Source of the DNA: Mauremys mutica
Lineage: Eukaryota; Chordata; Testudines; Geoemydidae
Reading direction: 5' to 3'
Assembly (NCBI RefSeq): GCF_020497125.1
Contig: NC_059072.1
Span: forward strand, 270,922,045 to 270,986,044
DNA length: 64,000 bases
Shown here: in pieces, positions 55,743 to 64,000 of the stretch
Layout: each line of letters opens with the position of its first letter
How positions within the stretch are numbered: the first letter of the stretch is position 1
The notes under the pieces: generated by a model
What the model was told of the DNA's origin: nothing
The model's input: only the letters and a program-made list of their open reading frames with translations
The model's database searches: none
Made by a program: the position numbers and the translations under genes

Positions 55743-58732
55743 ACAGCTAAAAGGAAACAAGTTTTTAAAGTGCTTATATACCAATGCTAGAAGTCTAAAT
55801 AATAAAATGGGAGAACTAGAGTGCCTCGTATTAAATGAGGAAATTGATATAATAGGCATCATGGAAACTTGGTGGAATGAGGATAATCAATGGGATACAG
55901 TAATACCAGGGTACAAAATATATCGGAAGGACAGAACAGGTCGTGCTGGTGGCGGAGTGGCACTATATGTGAAAGAAATCGTAGAATCAAATGAAATAAA
56001 AATCGTAAATGAATCAAACTGTACCATAGAATCTCTATGGATAAAAATTCCATGCTGTAATAATACGAATATAGTGGTAGGGATATATTACCTGACCAGG
56101 ATGGTGATAGCGACTGTGAAATGCTCAGGGAGATTAGAGAGGCTATTAAAATAAAAAAACTCTATAATAATGGGGAATTTCAGTTATCCCCATATAGACT
56201 GGATACATGTCACCTCAGGATGGGAGGCAGAGATAAAGTTTCTTGACACCTTAAATGACTGCTTCTTGGAGCAGCTGGTCCTAGAACCCAGCAGAGGAGA
56301 GGCAATTCTGGATTTAGTCCTAAGTGGAGCACAGGATCTGGTCCAAGAGGTGAATATAGCTGGACTGCTTGGTAATAGTGACAATAATATAATTAAATTT
56401 AATATCTCTGTGGCAGGAAAAACACCACAGCGGCCCAACACTGTAATATTTAATTTCCAAAGGGGAACTACACAAAAATGATGAGGAGGTTAGTTAAACA
56501 AAAATTAAAGGTGAAGTTTGGTACAGTGCCAAAAAGTGAAATCTCTGCAAGCTGCATGGAAACTTTTTAAAGACCCCATAATAGAGGCTCAACTTTAATG
56601 TATACCTCAAATTAAAAAACATAGTAAGAGAACCAAAAAAAGAGCCACCGTGGCTAAACAACAAAGTAAAAGAAGCAGTGAGAGGCAAAAAGGCATCTTT
56701 TAAAAAGTGGAAGTTAAATCCTAGTGAGGAAGATAGAAATGAGCATAAACACTGGCAAATTAAGTGTAAAAATACAATTAGGAAGTTCAAAAAAAAAGAA
56801 TTTGAGGAACAGCTAGCCAAAGACTCAAAAAGTAATATCAATTTTTTTTTAAGTACAGCAGAAGCAGGAAGCCTGCTAAACAACCAGTGGGGCCACTGGA
56901 CGATTGAGGTGCTAATGGAGCACTCAAGGATGATAAGGCCATTGGGGAGAAAATAAATGAATTATTTGCATTGGTCTTCACGGCTGAGGATGTGATGGAG
57001 ATTCCCAAACCTAAGCCATTCTTTTTAGGTGACAAATCTGAGGAACTGTCCCAAATTGAGGTATCATTAGAAGATGTTTTGGAACAAATTGATAAATTAA
57101 ACAGCAATAAGTCACCAGGACCATATGGTATTCATCCAAGAGTTCTGAAGGAACTCAAATGTGAAATTTCAGGACTACTAACTGTAGACTGAAACCTATC
57201 ATTTAAATCAGCTTCTGTATCAGATGACTGGTGGATAGCTAATGTGATACCAATTTTTTAAAAGGGCTCCAGAGGCGATCCTGGCAATTACAGGCCTGTA
57301 AGCCTGACTTCAGTACCGGGCAAACTGGTTGAAACTATAATAAAGAACAATATTGTCAGACATAGAGATGAACATAATTTGTTGAGGAAGAGTCCACATG
57401 GTTTTAGTAAAGGGAAATCATGCCTCACCAATTTACTAGAATTCTGTGGTGAGGACCATGTGGACCAAGGGGATCCAGTGGATATAAAGTTCTTAGATTT
57501 TCAGAAAGCTTTTGACAAGGTCCCTCACCAAAGGCTCTTACGCAAAGTAAGCTGCCACGGGATAAGAGGAAAGGTGCTCTCATGGATTGGTAACTGGGTA
57601 AAAGATAGGAAACAAAGGGTAAGTATAAATTATCAGTTTTCAGAATGGAGAGAGGTAAATAGTGGTGTCCCCGAGGGGTCTGTTCTGGGATCAGTTCCAT
57701 TCAACATATTCATAAATTATCTCAAAAAGGGGTTAAACAGTGAGGTGGCAAAATTTTCAGATGATACAAAATTACTAAAGATAGTTAAGATCCAGGCAAA
57801 AGGATCCAAAGGGATCTCTCAAAACTGGGTGACTGGGCAACAAAGTGGCAGATGAAATGTAATATTGATAAATGCAAAGTAATGCACATTGGAAAGCATA
57901 ATCCCAGCTATATGATGGGGTCTAAAATGATGGGGTCTAAATTAGCTGTTACCACTCAAGAAAGAGAGATCCTGTAGTCATTGTGGATAGTTCTCTGGAA
58001 ACATCCACTCAGAGTGCAGCGACAGTTAAAGTGAACAGAATGCTGGGAATAATTTAAAAAGAGATAGATAATCAAACAGAAAATATCATGTTGCCTCTAT
58101 ATAAATCCATGGTATGCCCACATCTGGAATAATGTGTGCAGATGTGGTCACCCCATCTCAAAAAAGATATATTGGAATTGGAAAAAGTCCAGAAAAGGTC
58201 AACAAAAATTATTAGGGGTATGGAATGGCTTCTGTATGAGGAGAGATTAATAAGACTGGGACTTTTCAGCTTGGAAAAGAGATGGCTAAGGAGAGATATG
58301 ATTGAGGTCTATAAAATCATGACTGGTGTAGAGAAAGTAGATAAGGAAGTGTTGTTTACTACTTCTCATAACACAAGAACTAGGAGTCGCCAAATGAAAC
58401 TAATAGGCAGCCGGCTTAAAACAAGTAAAAGGAAGTATTTCTTCACACAATGCACAGTCAACCTGTGGAACTCTTTGCCAGAGGATGTTGTGAAGGCCAG
58501 GACCATAACTGGGTTAAAAAAAGAACTAGATAAATTCATGGAGGATTGGTCCATCAATGGCTATTAACCAGGATGGGCAGGATTGATGTCCCTAGCCTCT
58601 GTTTGCCAGAAGTTGGGAATGAGCGATAGGGGCATCTAGGCCAATTGGCACTGTCTGACGACAGAATACTGGGCTAGATGGACATTTGGTCTGACCCAGT
58701 AGGGCCATTCATATGTTCTTATATTCTTACGT
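55743..58732 (+). mobile_element. CR1 LINE, nearly complete ORF2 but decayed
   Basis: It starts at the position equivalent to about residue 54 of the intact ORF2 and runs through endonuclease, RT and C-terminus to the CR1 tail (gatggacatttggtctgacc, catatgttcttatattctta). It is 5'-truncated just inside ORF2, so it lacks ORF1. Many stops and frameshifts occur. It is in + orientation, opposite to the intact copy. Confidence 0.92.
55745..58564 (+). pseudogene. CR1 ORF2 relic (endonuclease to C-terminus)
   Basis: Endonuclease: [20 protein letters not shown] at 55759, METWW, then a frameshift near 56090. MGNFSYPHIDW at 56170 has both the D and N of GDFN replaced. RT: NKSPGPYGIHPRVL (57106), stops near 57190 and 57260, [15 protein letters not shown] (57490, A-box D kept), GVPEGSVLGSV, and KFSDDTKLL (57756) where FADD has become FSDD. 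C-terminus: [18 protein letters not shown] and [24 protein letters not shown] to 58564. It has been inactive for some time. Confidence 0.9.
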
Positions 58733-58861
58733 AACGTAAATATGTATATTAGTCACATTTTAAGCTGGTAAAAGGCAAATTCAACGGATTTGAAACATGA
58801 GGCTCAAAAGTAAATGCTAAATCTTTGAAAAATCGAAGGTCATTACACAACAAAGTGTGTG
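58733..58861. other. Short spacer between CR1 and DIRS copies
   Basis: About 130 bp of AT-rich DNA with no feature. Confidence 0.4.
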
Positions 58862-58866
58862 GAACC

Positions 58867-59173
58867 TTGAAACTATGGGGTGAGAAAAGACTGATCGGCC
58901 ATTTTTCCCTTGGTGGAAGGCGGAGATGGCTGCCAGATGCACCTTTATGGAACAGACCGCTAGGCCTTGTTCTTTCAGAGACCAGAGGTAGTCCAGGACA
59001 GTAGGAACTGAAACCTGCGTGGGGACTGAGTTACGCTGAGCACACCAGCAGGAGAAACGCTTCCACTTGGCCAGATATGTCATCATAGTGGAAGGCTTCC
59101 TACTGTCCAAGAGCACCTGTTGGACCGAGGCAGAGCAACGCAACTCAAACTGGCTCAACCACGCAGCAGCCAT
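58867..59173 (-). pseudogene. DIRS tyrosine recombinase, N-terminal part only
   Basis: About 100 codons read AWLSQFELRCSASVQQVLLD, then RKPSTMMTYLAKWKRFSCWC, SVPTVLDYLWSLKEQGLAVC and IKVHLAAISAFHQG, ending at IVSRF. This is the N-terminal SAM-like, core-binding half of DIRS/Ngaro-type recombinases. The catalytic R...HxxR...Y half is absent because the copy is truncated. The frame is shifted relative to the RT/RNase H frame just upstream (near 59170). Confidence 0.78.
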
Positions 59174-61175
59174 GCTGTGAGATGAAGAGACTGCAAGACC
59201 AGATGGTGAAGTCTGCCGAAGTCTTGTGTTATGAGATCCAGCCAGAGTGGCAGGGGGATCGGGTCTGCCACTGAGAGGTCGAACAACATGGTGTACCAGT
59301 GCTGCCTCGGCCATGCTGGAGCAATCAGGATCAGGAGGGCGCTGTCCCTGCGAAGCTTGAGCAGGACTCTGTGGACCAGCAGGAACGGTGGAAAGGTGTA
59401 AAGTAGGTGCTTCTTCCACGGGATGAGGAAAGCGTCTGATAGGGAGCCCGGGGGGGGCGTCCCTGGAAGGAGCAGAACACCTGGCATTTCCTGTTCTCTC
59501 AGGAGGCAAAGAGGTCTATGTGGGGAAACCCCCACTTCCGGAAAACAGAATGGATGACATCCTGACGAATCGACCACTCGTGAGACAGGAAGGATCTGCT
59601 GAGGCGATCCGCCAGAGTGTTCTGGACTCCTGGGAGAAAGGACGCTACCAAATCGATGGAGTGGGCTATGCAAAAGTCTCAGAGGTGGAAGGCTTCTTGA
59701 CAAAGGAGGGAGGAGCGTGCTCCGCCCTGCTTGTTTATGTAAAACATGGCCGTTGTTTTGTCCATGAACACTGATACACAACGGCCTTGGAGATGCTCTC
59801 GAAACACCTGGCATGCTAGATGCACCGCCCTTAGCTCCCGCACATTGATGTGTAAGGCTAGCTCTTGAGTTGACCAGAGGCCTTGAGTGCGGAATCCCGT
59901 GAGGTGAGCACCTCAACCCAGAGATGACACATCCGTGGTTACGACCATCGAGGGTTGCGATGGGTGGAATGGCATCCCTGCACAGACTAGAGTGGGGTTT
60001 AGCCACCAGGTTAGGGAGCCCAGAACCTTCTGGGGAATAGTGAGCACCGAGTCCAGGCTGTCCCTGCGTGGCCAGTATACTGAAGCAAGCCAGGTTTGAA
60101 AGGGACGGAGAGGTAGCCTGGCGTGTTTGGTCACGAAGGTGCAGGAGGCCATGTGACCTACTAGACTGAGGCAGTTGCACACCAATGTTGTCGGGAAGGT
60201 TTGAAGTCCTCGAATAATTGTAGCCATTGTTAGAAAACGCGACTGCGGGAGGCAGGCTCTGGCCAGATTGGAGTCCAGAACCGCTCCGATGAAGTCTATT
60301 CTCTGCGAGGGTGTCAGAGTAGTCTTCTCTGTATTGATCAGCAGGCCTAGGCTCCTGAAGAGGTCTTGGATGATGCACAGGTGACGTGACACTTGTAACT
60401 GGGAGGTCCCTCAAATGAGCCAATCGTCGAGATACGGGTAGATGTGAACCCGACGACGCCAGAGGGAGGCGGCGACTACGGCCATGCATCTTGTGAACAC
60501 TCGCGGGGCCGTAGAAAGGCCGAACAGAAGTATGGTGAAGTGAAAGTGTTGATGGTTGACCACAAAACGGAGGTACCGTCTGTGTGGTGGGTAAATTGCG
60601 ATGTGGAAATATGCGTCCTTCATATCGAGGGCGGCATACCAGTCTCCCGGATCCAGGGATGGGATAATGGTCCCCAGGGTTACCATGCGGAACTTCAACT
60701 TTATCATGAATTTGTTGAGTTCTCGCAGGTCTAGAATCGGTCGTAGACCTCCCTTTGCCTTGGGGATTAGGAAATAGTGGGAATAAAACCCCTTGCCCCT
60801 CATGTCTTTTGGCACCTCCTCTATGGCTCCCAGGTCTAAGAGCGACTGGACCTCTTGTAAGAAGAATTGCTCGTGAGAGGGGTCCCTGAAGAGGGACGGG
60901 GAGGGAGGGTGGGAAGGTGGGGTTGAAACAAACCGGAGGTGGTATCCTAATTCCACCGTGCGCAGGACCCAGCGATCGGAAGTTAGCTGGGACCAGGCAG
61001 GGAGGAAATAGGAGAGGCGTTTGACAAATGGAGGAAAGGGATCCGGGAAAGTAACTGGTGGGCCGTCCTCGGGCGTCCCATCAAAAGTTCTGCTTGGGCC
61101 CCTCTGGTGGTTTAGGGAGGGCCTGATTTTGACCCCCTTGGGGACCAGACTGCCTCCGACAATTCCCTCTACCAC
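59174..61175 (-). pseudogene. DIRS reverse transcriptase, RNase H and methyltransferase-like region
   Basis: From 61175: LSYFLPAWSQLTSDRWVL (N-terminal DIRS motif), VPKDMRGKGFYSHYFLIPKAKGGLRPILDLRELN (fingers), LDMKDAYFHIAI (A-box, D kept), LLFGLSTAPRVFTR and YLDDWLI (catalytic DD, about 60430). A TGA stop lies at 60413-60411, directly after WLI. The frame then continues with LGLLINTEKTTLTPSQRIDFIGAVLDS and RNase H (VVTTDVSSLG), meets a second TGA at 59915-59913 and continues in shifted pieces (LLYTFPPFLLVHRVLLKLRRD, APAWPRQHWYTMLFDL), which is the DLFA...P.WP..W region of DIRS elements. At least two nonsense codons and one frameshift make it inactive. Confidence 0.82.
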
Positions 61176-63541
61176 GCCTTCTGCTAAAGTCCTGACGCGG
61201 CCTAGGTGGGGCGTAAAGATGGTGTGGCTGGGGCCGGAAGGTCCTGCATTGGGTCACTGGCATGTGCATTCCCAGCGAGCGCATTATGATGCGATTGTCC
61301 TTCAGACTTTGCAATCTGCGGTCAGTCTTGTCTGAGAAAAGGCCCTGGCCTTCAAAGGGCAAGTCCTGAATAGTTTGTTGTAATTCAGGAGGAAGGCCTG
61401 AGACCTGGAGCCAGGAGATACGCCTCATCGTCACTCCTGATGCCAGAGTTCTGGCCGCAGAGTCTGCTGCATCCAGAGAGGCTTGGAGGGAGGTTCTTGC
61501 CACCTTTTTACCCTCCTCAAGTAAAGCCATAAATTCTTGATGGGACTCCTGGGGAAGAAGCTCTGTAAACTTCCCCAAGGATGTCCATGTGTTAAAGTTG
61601 TACCTGCTTAGGAGGGCTTGTTGGTTTGCCACCCTAAGTTGAAGGCCCCGGCCGAGTATATTTTGCGGCCTAGGAGGACCATGCGCCTAGCCTCCTTCAA
61701 CTTAGGAGCAGGGGCTTGCTGACCATGACGCTCCCTTTCCTTCACCGATTGCACTACTAGAGAGCAAGGAGGTGGGTGAGTGTAGAGATATTCATACCCC
61801 TTTGAGGGGACCATGTACTTTCTCTCTACTCCCCTGGCTGTGGGGGGAATCGAGGCTGGGGATTGCCAAATGGTGTCCGCATTTGCCTGTATGGTGCCGT
61901 TAAACGGGAGAGCCACTCTAGTAGGTGCATCAGCCGAAAGGATGTCCACTACAGGATCCTCTATTTAAGGGACCTCCTCCACCTGTAAGTTCATATTTTG
62001 AGCCACTCGTCTCAAGAGGTCTTGATGGGCCCTTAGATCAATTGGCGGAGGGCCTGAGGAGGATGTTCCCGCCACTGCCTCGTCTGGCGAGGAGGAAGAG
62101 GAGAGGCCAGGAACCAGAGGGTCCTGTGGGGGCTCCTGTTCTTGAGGAGTGTCATTTGTGTCAGGTGGGACCTGGGTATCTGCAGGTGGTATTGGTGCCT
62201 CATCCGTGCCCATGGAGAGCGGGGGCGACTCACTGTCACCTCTGGCACCCAGTGTTCTGACGGGGCCGATTGTGAAACCACTGAAGGAGCACCTTGTGCT
62301 TGGTGGTATGCCCATGGTGTCCAGAAGGACCAATGATGGGGTCCTTGCTCGTGGCTCTGGCTCTCGGGAAATATATGGCTGGGGACATCCGACTCACGCT
62401 TCTGTGGATAGGAAGCACTACCAGCCTGTGGTGACATCGATGTGTGTCTCGACGGCCAGGGCGGTGCTGACAGACCCTGAGAGGGAGCCCCGGTTCTGGT
62501 TGTTCTTTCCCGGGGCAGTACCGGAGAGTGGTACCGGGAGCTATAACGGTACCGCAAGCTAGACCGGGACCTGCGACCGTAGCGGTGCCGGGAGGTTGAC
62601 CGGGATCTCGAGTCCCTTCACCTGGAATGGCTGCGAGATGCACGGTGCCGTGAACGGTGCCGGGAGTCAGATCGGTACCATGAGTATCTGGCAGGCGAAC
62701 GGGAGGCCGAGCGGTGCCGCGAGTACGACCGGTATCGCGATGGAGAGAGGTGCCAGGACTGCAAGCGGCATCGGGACCAGGATTGGCGGTGTGACCGAGA
62801 TCGTCGTCGGGACCGAGATCTTGAACGATGTCTCTCGGCGGCTCCCACGGAGGGCGGCCTCAGCAAGGCAGGCTTGCCAATAGATTGGATGACCCACACC
62901 GGCGGCGGGGGTTGAGGCAGTGCAGTCTCCGTCATCGCAATCAACTCCCGTGCCATGGAGAAAGTCTCTGGCGTGGATGGGAGAGCGAGCTCGACCATGG
63001 CATGAGCCGGGGAGCTTTCGGGCACCAGACTCAACAGCCCTTGTGGGACCGGAATCAACGGTGCCGCACTCTGCGGTGCCGCACTCGGTGGTGCCGCGGC
63101 AGATGACGGTGCCGGGCAATCCATCATCGACGGGCGCTCCTTCTGTGGTGCAGGTGGTGCCGAAGCCGCTGGAGTGCTGTGTTGCTTCCTGGGGCACAGG
63201 GACAGGGAGTGGTGCCAAGCAGACGTCGGTGCCGGTGAGGGACGGTGCCGTGGCCCCTTCGCAGTACCGGAGTGGTCCGGAGCCAAAGGGGCGCTCCACA
63301 CAGATGCGGGCTGTTGAGCGCTCAGTACTGACGTTGCAGGGCTAAGTGCTGCCTCCATGAGGAGCTGTTTCAGTCGAAAGTCCCGCTCTTTCTTCGCCCT
63401 CGGTTTAAATGACTTACAGATGCGGCACTTTTCAGGAAGGTGGGATTTCCCTAGGCACTTGAGGCAGGAGTTGTGGTGATCCCCTATTGGCATCGGCTTT
63501 TGGCACGCCGAGCACGGTTTGAATCCCGGTGACCTGGGCAT
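61081..63541 (-). pseudogene. DIRS gag-like ORF1
   Basis: It starts at the ATG at 63541 with a Cys/His-rich N-terminus (CSACQKPMPIGDHHNSCLKCLG..H...KCRIC), a likely zinc-binding region. A long proline/serine/arginine-rich stretch with RSRSRRRSRSHR-type repeats follows. The frame is broken by a stop at about 62618 and by a frame change near 62330. A stop at 61965 (TAA) precedes DILSADAPTRVALPFNGTI, and another shift near 61640 leads into ANQQALLSRYNFNTWTSLGKF, LPPELQQTIQDLPFEGQGLFSD and the basic end at 61081. It overlaps the RT frame, as is usual in DIRS. The probable role is nucleic-acid binding and particle formation. Confidence 0.8.
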
Positions 63542-63544
63542 AAG

Positions 63545-63938
63545 CCCGGCACCGGGGTGGAGGAAAGGGGCTAATACCCGATCCCCCCTTCAACTATATA
63601 CACTAACTATATATATACACAACAACTAACACTAACTACAACTGTAAAAACTCGAACTATAAACACAATTAACAGTAAAGAACAACAAGTACACTAGGGA
63701 AGTGGAGATCAGCAAAGCTGCGCTCCACAGTTCCAACGACCGTCACGGGTGATAAGAAGGAACTGAGGAGCCATTGGGTCGGCAGGGGTATATATCTGGT
63801 GCCATAACGGCGCCACTCCAGGGGGCGACCCAGCCAACGCACCAAGTGTTGCTAAGGTAAAAATCTTTCAACGAACATGCACGCGGCGTGCGAACACCTA
63901 ATTGGAATAGATATGAGCAAGCACTCGAAGAAGAATCA
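63545..63938 (-). repeat. DIRS 5' terminal region
   Basis: Lies between the outer end (sense TTCTTCTTCGAGTGCTTGC at 63938) and the ORF1 start. It contains the tract complement of cgccactccagggggcgacc, a TATA-like tatatat complement near 63795, and short actaactat-type repeats at 63590-63670. This matches the layout of the terminal repeat plus leader of reptile DIRS copies as I remember them. The partner terminus is missing because of the truncation. Confidence 0.65.
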
Positions 63939-64000
63939 TTAATCAGGACATAATCAGCATAACAAAGTGTGACTGGGTATAGAAAGTCAACCCTCGACAA
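63939..64000. other. Flanking DNA at the window edge
   Basis: Short AT-rich flank with nothing recognised. The open frame over 63743-64000 (-) covers the DIRS terminus and is not a gene. Confidence 0.4.

Larger units (their letters stand above)
58862..63938 (-). mobile_element. DIRS-type tyrosine-recombinase retrotransposon, 3'-truncated
   Basis: Read on the - strand: a 5' terminal region (63938-63545), a long gag-like ORF1, then an overlapping ORF with RT, RNase H, a methyltransferase-like region and the start of a tyrosine recombinase. DIRS elements integrate with a tyrosine recombinase instead of an integrase or endonuclease and have inverted or split terminal repeats rather than LTRs. 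The copy stops abruptly within the recombinase at about 58862, so the catalytic half and the right terminus are missing. Several nonsense codons and frameshifts occur, yet long open stretches remain, so it is moderately young. It is GC-richer than its surroundings. Confidence 0.88.

Noticed and set aside
59155..60489. 444-codon frame on the - strand as a single protein
   Set aside because: Only its last part reads as DIRS protein. The first part is an alternative frame over the RT/RNase H region, whose true frame is read elsewhere with two TGA codons.
61925..63345. Open frames on the + strand opposite the DIRS ORF1
   Set aside because: They are shadows of the GC-rich, Arg/Ser-rich ORF1. No domain is seen.
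63743..64000. 85-codon - frame at the window edge
   Set aside because: It covers the DIRS terminal region and flank, and no protein family is recognised.

Overview
The window looks like repeat-dense, gene-poor nuclear DNA of a reptile, most probably a turtle (Testudines). The evidence is the mix of repeat families: CR1 LINEs ending in ATGTTCTT-type repeats, a tortoise-type tRNA SINE with a CR1 tail, a DIRS-type tyrosine-recombinase retrotransposon, Penelope-like elements, hAT and Harbinger-like MITEs, and old L2 and MIR copies. A crocodilian is the second choice. I found no exon, protein gene or RNA gene of the host. Every coding stretch I can support belongs to a transposable element. Element names and boundaries come from reading the sequence and from remembered families, not from a database search.

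Layout. 0.4-7.4 kb: a CR1 3' fragment, a MIR and an L2 reverse-transcriptase relic. 7.4-17.9 kb: a hAT MITE with perfect target duplication, an unclassified GC-richer block, a Tigger-like MITE, an inverted Penelope tail carrying a Harbinger MITE, then long plain AT-rich DNA. 17.9-22.1 kb (- strand): a CR1 with both reading frames open, ORF1 (307 codons, zinc-finger-like, coiled coil, SGNH-esterase-like) and ORF2 (endonuclease plus reverse transcriptase, 991 codons from a GTG). 25.6-29.7 kb: MITEs, an L2 tail and a CR1 split by a hAT MITE. 32.3-35.2 kb: a decayed CR1 and a Penelope fragment with a GIY-YIG-like motif. 37-41.2 kb: an L2 copy interrupted by a solo LTR and a Harbinger MITE, then a Harbinger-hAT pair. 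41.7-43.4 kb: a CR1 holding a hAT element that contains a 52-bp minisatellite. 44.9-49.7 kb: a degraded Ty3/gypsy element with both LTRs and a nested solo LTR. 50-54.4 kb: SINE, L2 tail, composite MITE, perfect palindrome, Penelope tails and a hAT. 55.7-58.7 kb: a decayed CR1. 58.9-63.9 kb (- strand): a DIRS element truncated in its recombinase.

The most interesting signal is the ORF1/ORF2 junction of the intact CR1. The last two sense codons of ORF1 and the base before them form U UUA AAC, a canonical -1 ribosomal frameshift heptamer, directly followed by the ORF1 stop. ORF2 lies exactly in the -1 frame, its frame opens only just upstream, and it has no ATG before the first endonuclease motif. 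This suggests that ORF2 may be made as an ORF1-ORF2 fusion by programmed frameshifting. Termination-reinitiation is the main alternative.
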